Source: Elymus sibiricus (Eukaryota; Streptophyta; Magnoliopsida; Poales; Poaceae). From it: a stretch of 64,000 bases of DNA. The stretch covers positions 234,771,904 through 234,835,903 of the forward strand of contig CM077674.1 of NCBI GenBank assembly GCA_039707655.1. Reading direction: 5' to 3'. The notes beneath the pieces are model-generated. The model saw only the letters and a program-made list of their open reading frames with translations. It was not told the DNA's origin and ran no database searches. The position numbers and the translations under genes are program-made. Positions 21,701 through 31,840 of the stretch are shown piece after piece. Every line of letters starts with the position of its first letter. Positions within the stretch are counted from its first letter, which is position 1.

Positions 21701-22031
21701 TGGTGGAGGAGGAGGAGGACGATGGGGTTTTGGGGTCGAGGACCTGGAGGTAGAGGGATAGGTATCCTGGGAGGGACTGGGTGTCGCCGCGCGGGTAGAG
21801 GAGAAGGCGGCAGTCGAAGCCGCCGACCTCGAAGTAGCGGCTGTAGAAGGTGCGGGCGCGGGTGCGGGGGAAGTCCGGGAGGGTCCATCGGCAGGAGGCG
21901 GAGGCGTCGCCGCGGCGCTCGACCGAGAAAGTGGCCGAGGCGGGGTCGGAGTGCGATGACGAGGGATCGTCGGTGGCCGGCGCCGCCGCCGCCGGCGCCG
22001 CCGCGGGAGGCGAGACAGTGCTGGGCTTCAT
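12430..22031 (-). CDS. Four-MATH-domain TRAF-like coiled-coil protein, 10 exons, 1658 aa
   Basis: Exons in transcript order: 20735-22031, 18668-19147, 18278-18579, 16574-17293, 16211-16489, 15791-15952, 14743-15672, 14440-14655, 13476-13736, 12430-12759. All have GT donors and AG acceptors. The lengths sum to 4977 bp, an uninterrupted frame of 1658 residues. The protein has a Pro/Ala/Ser-rich start, then MATH domains at about 46-185, 194-355, 387-525 and 558-692 (each opening with CRWTLPDF, FTWKVFNF, FVWRIENF or FTWKVENF), an acidic Ser-rich linker, a helical middle (about 700-1330), a coiled coil (about 1335-1549) and a conserved-looking tail (YGVGVEALSLEELETLANIH). No RING, BTB or ubiquitin-protease catalytic region is seen. 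The architecture and length resemble the Arabidopsis TRAF-like protein At2g25320 as I recall it. MATH domains usually bind partner proteins in ubiquitin or receptor pathways; the specific role here is unknown. Confidence 0.93.
13085..13334. repeat. Two-copy tandem duplication in the last intron of the MATH gene
   Basis: Units of about 125 bp at 13085-13209 and 13210-13334 both start AGTAGGGCC and end CAGTATCAT, with many substitutions between them. They lie within the intron between exons 9 and 10. Confidence 0.75.
15677..15705. repeat. Poly-G run (poly-C on the transcript) at an intron 3' splice site
   Basis: Twenty-nine consecutive G on the plus strand. On the minus-strand transcript this is C29 followed by AAAG, the acceptor of intron 6 of the MATH gene (exon starts at 15672). 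The intron is only 118 bp, so a quarter of it is homopolymer, which acts as the whole pyrimidine tract. Confidence 0.9.
19148..20734 (-). other. First intron of the MATH gene
   Basis: A 1587-bp intron, the largest in the gene, with donor GG|GTAAGT and acceptor ATCAG|GG. It is AT-rich with no exon-like frame. No transposon ends were recognised in it. The 984-bp intron at 17294-18277 is likewise empty apart from a short (TA)n tract near 17461. Confidence 0.8.
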
Positions 22032-22052
22032 GGATTGGGGATTTTTCGTTTG

Positions 22053-22654
22053 GAAAAAGTATACTTAACCCCCCAACCTATCAAGGGTTGTCTACTTCAC
22101 CCCCCAAACTATGAAACGGTCTAATTTACCCCCTGAACTTTCCAAAACCGTCTAGTTTACCCCCCCCCCCCCCCCCCCCCCTCCCGGCGGTTTTCAACGG
22201 TGGTTTGCTATAGTAACAGGGGGGTAGCTACAGTAACGACGGATTGCTACAGTACGGGTGGTTTTAATTAATTACAGACAAAATTGGATTTTCCAATTAA
22301 TCTAAAGCTACAACAAAAACTTTGTACTAAATCATACCATATTATATATTCACTGTGTAGATCTACTCATGTGGAGTCCAACAAAATTGGATTTTCCATT
22401 TTATGATTTTTCTTTGATTTACTATGATTTTTTAAAGATTCAGCGTGGAAAAAAAGGCAATACACCCGCACTGTAGCAAATCCACCGTTACTGTATCAAA
22501 CCCCTTGTTACTATAGCAAAACCACCTATGAAACCCGCCTGGGGGGTAAAATAGACGGTTTTGGAAAGTTCATAGGGTAAATTAGACCGTTTCATAGTTT
22601 GGGGGCTGAAGTAGACAACCCTTGATAGGTTGGGGGGTTAAGTAGACTTTTCTC
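22053..22654. mobile_element. Mutator-like MITE in the 5' leader of the MATH gene
   Basis: The 602-bp element has long terminal inverted repeats of roughly 115 bp: the left end reads AAAAGTATACTTAACCCCCC and the right end is its near reverse complement. It is flanked by TTTTTCGTTTG at 22042-22052 and 22655-22665, compatible with a 9-11 bp Mutator-type duplication. It contains a C22 run (22160-22181) and many CTACAGTA/CTATAGCA phrases. It has no coding capacity. It begins 21 bp upstream of the ATG at 22031. Confidence 0.88.
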
Positions 22655-22665
22655 TTTTTCGTTTG

Positions 22666-22943
22666 TTTTCTCGACGAGATGTTTTTTTCTGGGGGCGATG
22701 GTTTTGGTTTCTTGGTCTCACGAAGGCACGGCCGCAGCGAAGCCGCATGGGAGGTGAGGAGGAGGAGTGTCCTTGCACTTGGTTTTCTAGCCTTTTCCAT
22801 TTCTTATATCATTTGTCTCAAAAAAATTATGTCACTTAATTTAATATGAAAACATTTTTTTGAGGGGAAATTTAATATGAAAAAAATTAATGTACGTGAT
22901 GCTACGTACGGGATACTAGTTTTTTTTTCTTTCTCTAAGCACA
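22666..22943. other. Displaced upstream region of the MATH gene
   Basis: This is the sequence that would have adjoined the start codon before the MITE inserted. The first part is moderately GC-rich (GAAGGCACGGCCGCAGCGAA), then AT-rich. No clear TATA box can be fixed. Confidence 0.4.
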
Positions 22944-23618
22944 TTTTTATTTCGAGATAACTACCGATCTATTTATTTTCAATCATGGCACTACAACGAA
23001 CACCAGAAATAATACAAATTACATTCAGATCCGTAAACCACCTAGCGACGACTATAGGCAATGAAGTGAGCCAAAGGCGCGTCGCCGTCATCGCCCCTCC
23101 CTCGCCGGAGCCGGGCAAAACTTGTTGTAGTAGACAGTCGGGAAGTCGTCGTGCTAAGACCCCATAAGACCAACGCACCAGAACAACAACCGTCACCGAT
23201 GAAGAGTAATGTAGATCGGAAGGATCCAACTTAAAGACACACGAAGATACACGAACGATGACCAGATCCGAGCAAATCCACTAAGAATAGATCCGCCGGA
23301 TACACACCTCCATACACCCACCGACGATGCTAGATGCACCACCGGGATGGGGGGCTAGGCGGAGAGAATCCTATTCCATCTTCAGAGAGCCGTCGTCGTT
23401 TCGTCTTACTGAGCAGGATACAAACCTTAACAAAACTCAAAGATACATCTTAAAACAGAGCCCTCCCGTCGGCAATGGCCGAGATCCACCACGGCTCCAT
23501 AGCCCCTAAGGCCACCGAGACGAGGCGGACCGGCGGCGGCGCCGGCGGGAGGCATACGAACCCTAGGTTTTTTTCTTGGAGAGGAGGCGGCTGCGTAGGT
23601 AGGATTGCATTTGTGAGA
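22944..23618 (-). mobile_element. Non-LTR retroelement (non-autonomous) with 15-bp target duplication
   Basis: Flanks CTTTCTCTAAGCACA (22929-22943) and CTTTCTCAAAGCACA (23619-23633) differ at one base, as expected for an aged target-site duplication. The minus-strand 3' end is A-rich (GAAATAAAAATG) and the 5' end is GC-rich. No reverse transcriptase is encoded. A diverged, truncated relative lies at 11372-11929. Confidence 0.75.
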
Positions 23619-23643
23619 CTTTCTCAAAGCACATATAAAAGCA

Positions 23644-24138
23644 ATGATAATCAAAAGTATATACTTGTGGGTCATCACTCACAAGCAATCCGCCACTATT
23701 ATTTTTAGAAATTTTTATGTTGGTGTTACTCCTTGGTATAGGTTTGTTCTTGATACTATCGCTGGAGAAAATTTCTTGAGTATTCATACTTTGGATGCTT
23801 TTAATGCTATGGAAAATTTAGTGGGATCTCCATCAATCAAAGTTAATGAAACTGAGATAACGTTGGAGCATCTTATGCAGAGATTGGATATTATTGAAAA
23901 TAAAATGCCCACTAATCAACAAATAGAAGAATTGGATAAAGCGATGCATAATCAAATTACTAAGTTAGGCTCTATGCTGGGAAATGCTTTAAAATTGTTA
24001 AAAGATAAAGAACCCCTTGTCGATAGAGTAGAACAAAGTCCCGCTAGAATCAATAAATTGAAGGAAGTGATAGACGTCTTGGGTACGGTCTTTTCTTCCA
24101 TAAAAACTAGTTGGATACATCTAAAAATAAGAATATAA
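23644..24138 (+). pseudogene. gag-like remnant of E0
   Basis: The frame carries the same order of motifs as the E4 gag-like frame: NFYVGVTPWYRFVLDTIAG, NAMENLVGSP, LTLEH-like TLEHLMQRLD, and VEQSPARINKL. The pattern resembles the Athila-type retrotransposon gag domain followed by a coiled coil. The N-terminal part is replaced by unrelated sequence and the C-terminal part is lost to a frameshift near 24108. Confidence 0.7.
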
Positions 24139-25293
24139 AATTTGATTCTGTGCCTAAAGTTCTTAAAGCTAATTTGGGTGCTTCATCTAGTAAGGAGAAG
24201 GGAGATTTAAAGATGATAAGTGTTCACCCTACTATTAAAAATATAAAAAGGAACCCATCTATGACACTAAATTCTTGAACTTTGTGCCAAGGAGCGTTAT
24301 AATTAATAGAATGTTTGCTAATCCTCCTAAGAAATCAAGTTGCCTTATTGAAGAATTGCATGATGATAAAACTTGATAGATTTACATAGCTAGAGGGCAT
24401 TAAACAATAGCGCTTGTTAGAGACAAGCCAATATTTATCTTTAAACTTTTATTTTTGCTTTTGTGAGTCTACATAATTATTGCTACTGTAGTAATTATGT
24501 TTGTATCTTTTATTTTATTTTGTGCCAAGTTAAACCTTTGGGATGTTGCAAATGCATGTTTGTTAAGTTCTGTGCAGAAACAGAAACTTTTGTGCCAGGT
24601 GTTTGAATTTTCATTCTGTACTGGAACATGATTAAATCTTGAAAAAAAATCACAGTACGGAATTCCAAATTGTCTATGATTTTATAATTTTTCAGAATTT
24701 TAGGAGTTACGGAAGTATGATATTTTATTAGATCTTTACATACTATTCTGTTTTTGAAGATTGTTGTTATGTTTTCTTTGTCCATTCGTTTTAAAGTTTC
24801 CATGTCCTATATTGGGGATATAAATTGTGAAAAATGATAGGATACAATAGACATTATTGGGAAATAAATATGCATTTTGTCTTGACAGTACATGAGTGAA
24901 TAATTTATTTTATATGTACTAACCTATCTCATGAGTTCTGTTAAGTTTTATGTGGATAAAGTTTTTAAGATCGAGGTGAGATAACGATATGAGGAGAATA
25001 AGGAGCGGCAAGATCCTAAGCTTGGGGATGCCCAAGGTACTCCAAGGTAAAATTCAAGGAGACTCAATCGTCGAAGCTTGGGATGCCCCGGTAGGCATCT
25101 CCTCTTTCGTCTTAAAAAATTATTGGTATGTCTCGGTTGGACCTACATTTTTATTTGTTCACATGATATGTTTTTTGTTTGGAGCGTCATTTGCTTTTGT
25201 TTGATTTTTATTTACTGGTCTTTTACAATCAATGTGTTCTGATCACTACCTATTAAGAAAGACACACATTCATCTTATATTTATAGAATGCTC

Positions 25294-26794
25294 TTTCTTA
25301 AAAAAGGAGGATGACCCCCGGCCTCTACATCTGGGCAATGCATGTAGTCATTTTATTAATTATTCGCAAAGACCTTACAAAGCAATACATCAGTAAGTCT
25401 GGAGCCACCATCTTGGCAACATCTGTCGCTACTCCTATCCACTTGATGAAGGGTTGCCGATAGTCCGAGCCGAATACCAAACAGACCTCGCACCAAAGCC
25501 TAACATCTAAAATAGAAGGCCCCAACCAAGCCGCATTGCCGGGTCTGGGGCACACACCGGTCCGGCACACTCTCAGAGGCCGCCGCCGCCGTCTTCCACC
25601 GATCCATCTTTAGAGCAAGTACTGATGCATCGACCTTGCCAGGCCTGCCGTCGACGCTACCACAGCGCCAGACAACGCCACCTCCCTACGCGCGTCCATC
25701 ATCATACATCCGCCGCCGAGCCCCTGCTGCACCACGCCGCCGAGACTCCACATCGTCGATGCGTGATATGAAACGCTGCTCCACCGCTAAAACCGTCCAC
25801 TGGTCCCTCGAGCCAATGCACACCTCCAAGAATGACGGCCCCAAGGAGGGAACGACACAAGAGCGCCGCCATCATCCGATCAACTGATCAAGGGTTTCCC
25901 CCGGAGGTAGCGGGAGGAGTTGGGAGCTTCACCTCGATGATTCCTTCATGAAGGAAATGACGCCAAGGGTGTCACCATCACCGGCTCCGGCCATCGGCCA
26001 AAGACCAGGTTTTCACCCGGATCTGTCCCAAGAAAATCCAACCGACAACCTATGCACCGTCCAGACCGCCTTCAAAGCCCCAGATCTAGCCGCCCAGATC
26101 CGGCGACCATCCACAGCAGCACTGCCATCGTGGGAGCCCTGGCACACCGGCCACTTCATGTATGTGCCACCACTGGAGCCTGGGAGGAAGGCCGCCACCC
26201 CACCTCGCCAAACCGCGAGAGCCGCCAAGAGGTATCCCACGCGCTCGTCACCGTCTCTGGATCCGAACGAATCCGGAGCCAAAGCCACCAGATCGTCGGC
26301 GCAGATCCGCCTTGGACACGGACAGCACCACGCCAAGCCGCCGCGGGAAGCCCGAGCTTCACCTGCCGCCACCTTCTAGGGCCGCCGTCCCGGGATCCAG
26401 GCCGGACGTCGCCGCCGCCGCCGAATCGCCGAGCCGCTGGCCACCGCAGCCATGGCCGTCGTGACCGTGCGGACACGCCGAGCGACCAGCACCACCCGCT
26501 CTTCCACGCCGCCATGCAGCTCCGCCGCCTTGTGCTATCGCCGGAGGCGAGCCGCCGTGCCGCCGCGACCTAGATCCGGGAGAAACGCCCCGGCACCGTT
26601 GGGTGACCTGCCTCGCCCGATCCCGACGCGGGAGGGAAGAGGGCCTCCGCCACCGCCGTCGGCCGCCCGAGGCTTCGCCCGATGGCTTCCTCCAGCGGCG
26701 ATGGAGGGGAGGACGGGGAGGAAGGCGGCCCGGCGACTAGGTTTAGGGTCTCCGCCCGAGTCGCCCTAGCGGGGGGCGACACGGGGGCTAGGTT
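25294..26794 (-). mobile_element. Non-autonomous non-LTR element, 1.5 kb, with 10-bp target duplication
   Basis: Flanked by perfect TAGAATGCTC at 25284-25293 and 26795-26804. On the minus strand it starts GC-rich (CCCCCGTGTCGCCCC) and ends with AATTAATAAAATGACT, then a short A/T tail. Frames in the GC-rich half overlap on all strands and show no reverse transcriptase or endonuclease motif. Similar sequences are common in Triticeae, as far as I recall. It interrupts E0. Confidence 0.75.
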
Positions 26795-27699
26795 TAGAAT
26801 GCTCATTTGATCTTCACTTATATCTATTTGAGTAGAGGCGTTTATAGAATTTGCTCTAGTAACTCACTTATACATGTTAGAGCACGGTGATAAATTATGT
26901 TTTTATAGAAAAGATTAGAACTCTCATCCCTCACTTAAATCTTTGTAGAGAGTTAAATAGGAATTGGTAATTTGCATGAATTGTATGGTTGGTCTAAAAA
27001 TAATGGGCATATATGGGTGGTATAATAAAAACTTGCATTAACTTGTAGATCAATTGAACTTGATAATTGGGTTCCTTGCAATGATTTTGAGATAGTGAGT
27101 GGGTAATTATTTTTGTGTAGCCTTAAGGACTTGTGCGAAGTAGTGGAGAGGTGTCATGAGGTCATACATGTTAATACTTGTGGTCGTTTAAGTGAAACTG
27201 ATTGTGAGAGGTCTAAGTTGAAGAACATTGCAAGTAACCGCCTTGTAGAATGGGTCGGGAAGCCTAGTGGACTTCGGTTCGTCAAAGTCACCCCTTGGAG
27301 TGATCGGTCTTGTGGTTCCTTGGTGTAGACTATGAAGTATTAGTGAGATGTTTGGATTTATGAGTTGCGGTCTTTATGCACTTCCACTATCCATATTTTG
27401 CTAGCCTCTTCGGTGTCATGCATTACCCACTCTCACATTGAGACATGGTGCATACTTCGTTGGTGCATCCAACCCCGTGGGATGATACGCTCTCTCACAC
27501 ATAAGCTAGCCTCATTATATCTTTTCAAAACAGCCACCATACCTACCTATTATGGCATTTCCATAGCCATTCCGAGATATATTTCCATGCAACTTCCATT
27601 ATTACTATTCATTATATGACTTGAGCATTCATTGTCATTTTGCTTTGGACGATCATAGAGTTTACATGATATTTGTGGCTAGGCCACTGTTCATCATTG

Positions 27700-28794
27700 T
27701 GCCGTGGGAAACGAACACCTATGGGATCGCTATCGAGCAGATCCCTTTACGGTTCGGCAAGGGGAGAGGATTGCACGAAGAGCAGAACTAGCGAACAGCA
27801 CACGGGGGAATTTACCCAGGTTCGGGCCGCACGGATGCGTAAAACCCTACTCCTGCTTTGATGGTATTATTGTGGATATTCTTGGCCAAGTTCTGGGAGC
27901 TACAGTAGCAGCTACGCGTGCAGAATGAGCTTCCGAAGTGCCCCCCCTCTCTGTACGCCTCGGGCCTCCTTTTATATGAGTCAAAGGGGCTACCACAGTG
28001 GCGTACGAGATAAGGCATGAGGTGGAAAGTAGCTACAGTGTCATTACAGTGTTATCATACCTAACCCTGACGGCTTAGGACAAACTCATTAAATGCACCG
28101 TGAGGTGTCCCTTAGCGTCTTGGGCTTGGAAAAGCTTTACAGGGGATGGGCAAAAGCAGCCATCCCATCATCACCGCTTAAGCATCTCGTGGCCAGCATT
28201 GCGCCACGTTCACCATGAGGACAAAGCCCTAAACGACAAGGCTGGCCGCTGCACTGGAGCGATAGCGCTGCACTGTGCAGAGCCTTGCCGGGGCTGAATC
28301 CTTGCCAGGCCCGGGGCTTGCCGGGACCGGGTCTTGTCGGGTCCGGGGCTTGCCGGGACCGGGTCTTGTCGGGTCCGGGGCTTGCCGGGACCGGGTCTTG
28401 CCGGGCGCGAGGCCTTGCCAGCAAGGGTCTTGCCGAGCCTCCGCGAGCCTTCGGCCTTCTGTCTTCTGGTCTTCTGATCCTTAGCTCGAACGCCTTCCCC
28501 CGGCAGGCCTTGCCGGGGACGGAGCTTGCCGGACCCTTGGTTTGCCGGCTCTCGCCTTGCCGGCAAGCGCTGTCTTCGTCTTGGCGATGACTTGCTTGGA
28601 GTCTTCTCCCAGGAAGGCTTGCTCCCCGGAATCTCTATCTTGCTCTTGCCGGCCTTGAGCTTGCCGATAATGCTGGGTCTTGAATGCTTCGTCTAAGTGG
28701 ATTTCTCCTCTAGCCATGCCCTTCCCGCCTGGAGGCTACAACTTACCGGTGCATGTCCAGGGGTAATGAGCACCCCCTGTTCATTACACCGTCA
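27700..28794 (-). repeat. E5 3' LTR
   Basis: Starts TGCCGTGGGAAACG and ends TTACACCGTCA on the plus strand. It contains a 32-bp tandem unit (starts at 28312, three copies to about 28407) within a cluster of CTTGCCGG motifs. Confidence 0.93.
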
Positions 28795-28937
28795 GTAGCC
28801 CCCGGGCTTGGGCCGGGCAAACGTGCACTGTGCTGTCCGGGCTAGGCCCAAGAACATGCACCGGTGCACGTGCGGCGAGAAGTAATCGACACTCATAACT
28901 TTAGCCGCGCACTGATAAATGGCGCATGAAATCTTGC

Positions 28938-29101
28938 GGTTGAAGCTCCCTTGTCAGAGCGCATGGCTTCAACGACAAGGTTGAGAGCTCCCCTGTCGGA
29001 GCGCATGGCTCGACGGCAAGGTTGAGAACCCCCTTGTCGGAGCGCATGGCTCGACGACAAGGTTGAGAACCCCCTTGTCGGAGCGCGTGGCTCGACGACA
29101 A
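28938..29101. repeat. 41-bp tandem repeat in E5 interior, four copies
   Basis: Units start at 28938, 28979, 29020 and 29061, each beginning GGTTGA and containing TTGTCGGAGCGCATGGCTCG or a close variant. Confidence 0.9.
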
Positions 29102-30240
29102 GGTTGCTAAGCTTGCGACTTCGGCGGAGAATTTCGACGTTCACGACGCCGGCTTCAGCTTGAATCTTGCGGCTCGCCGGGCCTCGGGCTTGCCGGCAGC
29201 GCGGGCAAATAGAGCATGACGGCAGCAGGAGGCGTGCGCCCGAAAGGGAGCGCCACACCGTGCGATGAAGAGCTAACCCTCGAGCCTTCCCCACAAAGGG
29301 TACTGCAGGTGCAACGCTCGATTCATGCAGTCGTCCTTGCCGTCGCCACCATCTTGCCAGCATCCAGCGCGGAGCCTTTGGCTTTCTCGGCTGCCAAAAT
29401 AATTCATCTTGGTTAGATCTATCTTTATGCATGTAAGACATGCGTCTCTTTATGCTAAATAGATGCTGCCCCCCTCTTGATTAATTCTGTCCTTGCACAT
29501 ATCTTGTCCTACGCTGCCTGGTAACCTTGCCGGAGCATAACCTTGCCGCGAGCGCTGGATTCGGGTCGTCAGCAGCCTGCTGGCGGTGCTGCTCACGGCA
29601 AGGCGACTTGCCGGGCCAGAACGCAGCTGCTAAGTTTGCCGAGCGGACTCGAGGCGAAACTAGGCGCGGACTGACCATGACAAAGCCCCTTTGCGTGCAG
29701 ACTGATGTACAAGGACGAGGAATTAATCAAGACGGCCCATGCTTGCCGGAGAGCTTCCCGGTGCGCACGTTCCTGCCGGCAGCGCTTGAGGAACGGGTCC
29801 TTAGCAGCTTGCCTGGAACGCCGCTTCCCGAAAAGGTCTACCTTCCCTGTGCCAGCGCAGCTACACACATCGCCGAGCGGACTCGAGGCGACATGGAGCG
29901 TAACTAGCCCTGGGAAGGCTCCTTCGCATGTAGGTGTAAGGGGTAAATAAAGACAGCAATAGAAATATAATTATTGTAAGTCTCTGTGGCTTATCTTTTC
30001 TTGCTGTTCGTCTTGCATATCGAGGCGTGCTCGTGGTGATGACTGGCAGCTCTCTGGGGCGCCGCCAGCCCCCGAGCTCGCCTTCCATGCGAATACCTGC
30101 AACGCTGGTCGGACACGAAGGGCCACAACAGCGTTTTAGCACAACAAATTGATTAGCTTCTGATCTTATAACTAATCTTCTGCAATCTCGACTGTTGTCG
30201 AATGCTCCCTTGCTTGCCGGAACACCTTCCCGGTTTTAGT

Positions 30241-30396
30241 GCAGCTGCACACATCGCCGAGCGAACTCGAGGCGACATGGAGCGCAACCATCGCAGCTGC
30301 ACACATCGCTGAGCGGACTCGAGGTGACATGGAGCGCAACTAGCGCATCTACACACATCACTGAGCGGGCTCGAAGCGATTAGGAGCGCGACTAGT
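30241..30396. repeat. 51-52-bp tandem repeat in E5 interior
   Basis: Three units starting at 30241, 30293 and 30344 share CACACATCGC, GAGCGGACTCGAGG and CATGGAGCGCAAC. A further copy is at about 29857-29908, and a degenerate one near 29625. Confidence 0.8.
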
Positions 30397-30616
30397 GCCG
30401 GGGAGGCTCCTCAGCATACGGGTTCATGCAGAAATCTCAAAATAAAACTCATATCTAAACAGCAGAAAGCAATCAAAGTTTAAAAACTTAGCTTCTGCGA
30501 AGATCGTAGTGTCCTTCTCTTTGGACGCCATGACGATGAAGAGGATGAAGAACTGGCGCGCTGACCGCTAGATCAGGTTCGCACAACCTCGACCCCCCTA
30601 CCTGGCGCGCCAAAGA

Positions 30617-31711
30617 TGCCGTGGGAAACGAACACCTATGGGATCGCTATCGAGCAGATCCCTTTACGGTTCGGCAAGGGGAGAGGATTGCACGAAGAGC
30701 AGAACTAGCGAACAGCACACGGGGGAATTTACCCAGGTTCGGGCCGCACGGATGCGTAAAACCCTACTCCTGCTTTGATGGTATTATTGTGGATATTCTT
30801 GGCCAAGTTCTGGGAGCTACAGTAGCAGCTACGCGTGCAGAATGAGCTTCCGAAGTGCCCCCCCTCTCTGTACGCCTCGGGCCTCCTTTTATATGAGTCA
30901 AAGGGGCTACCACAGTGGCGTACGAGATAAGGCATGAGGTGGAAAGTAGCTACAGTGTCATTACAGTGTTATCATACCTAACCCTGACGGCTTAGGACAA
31001 ACTCATTAAATGCACCGTGAGGTGTCCCTTAGCGTCTTGGGCTTGGAAAAGCTTTACAGGGGATGGGCAAAAGCAGCCATCCCATCAGCACCGCTTAAGC
31101 ATCTCGTGGCCAGCATTGCGCCACGTTCACCATGAGGACAAAGCCCTAAACGACAAGGCTGGCCGCTGCACTGGAGCGATAGCGCTGCACTGTGCAGAGC
31201 CTTGCCGGGGCTGAATCCTTGCCGGGCCCGGGGCTTGCCGGGACCGGGTCTTGTCGGGTCCGGGGCTTGCCGGGACCGGGTCTTGTCGGGTCCGGGGCTT
31301 GCCGGGACCGGGTCTTGCCGGGCGCGAGGCCTTGCCAGCAAGGGTCTTGCCGAGCCTCCGCGAGCCTTCGGCCTTCTGTCTTCTGGTCTTCTGATCCTTA
31401 GCTCGAACGCCTTCCCCCGGCAGGCCTTGCCGGGGACGGAGCTTGCCGGACCCTTGGTTTGCCGGCTCTCGCCTTGCCGGCAAGCGCTGTCTTCGTCTTG
31501 GCGATGACTTGCTTGGAGTCTTTTCCCAGGAAGGCTTGCTCCCCGGAATCTCTATCTTGCTCTTGCCGGCCTTGAGCTTGCCGATAATGCTGGGTCTTGA
31601 ATGCTTCGTCTAAGTGGATTTCTCCTCTAGCCATGCCCTTCCCGCCTGGAGGCTACAACTTACCGGTGCATGTCCAGGGGTAATGAGCACCCCCTGTTCA
31701 TTACACCGTCA
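30617..31711 (-). repeat. E5 5' LTR
   Basis: Same length as the LTR at 27700-28794. It is the 5' LTR because the primer-binding site lies just inside its left edge (element on the minus strand). Confidence 0.93.
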
Positions 31712-31840
31712 CATTGATATACATATTACGCTAGAATCATTGCACATCCTGGTACACTGGCAGAGGCATTCATTTGTAGTCATTGTTTTTCATCTCAGAG
31801 TTGTAAGTAAACAAAAGTGTGACGCATTCTAGAGTGTGCC

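Larger units (their letters stand above)
27700..31711 (-). mobile_element. E5: young non-coding LTR retrotransposon (LARD-like)
   Basis: A 4012-bp element with two 1095-bp LTRs (27700-28794 and 30617-31711), TG...CA ends, and a perfect 5-bp duplication CATTG at 27695-27699 and 31712-31716. The primer-binding site TGGCGCGCCAGG on the minus strand next to 30617 sets the orientation. The 1.8-kb interior has no gag or pol. It holds tandem repeats and must rely on proteins from another element. By eye the LTRs differ at three sites only (28171/31088, 28307/31224, 28606/31523). A minus-strand TATA-like box (ATATAAAA) lies at 30894-30887. Confidence 0.93.
23634..31840 (+). mobile_element. E0: decayed Athila/Sabrina-like LTR element, interrupted three times
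   Basis: Three pieces (23634-25293, 26795-27699, 31712-31840) are colinear with the interiors of E4 (plus) and E2 (minus). Shared landmarks are the gag-like frame, the AAGCTTGGGGATGCC motif, stem-loops with CACTTA-containing loops, and the stretch around CATCCTGGTACACTG. The interruptions are the non-LTR element 25294-26794, E5 (27700-31711) and E3 (from 31841). No LTR of E0 is visible: its left part is lost and the right part lies beyond E3. Confidence 0.8.

Noticed and set aside
21689..22114. Plus-strand Gly/Arg-rich frame
   Set aside because: Antisense to the GC-rich first exon of the MATH gene, which has clear domains and splice sites.
25948..26573. Overlapping 100-173-codon frames on both strands
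   Set aside because: GC-rich interior of a non-LTR element with frames open in most phases. There is no recognisable domain.
28137..28590. Frames of 95-118 codons with GPGLAGTGSCR-like repeats
   Set aside because: These are translations of the CTTGCCGG repeats in the E5 LTR, and the same frames recur in both LTRs.
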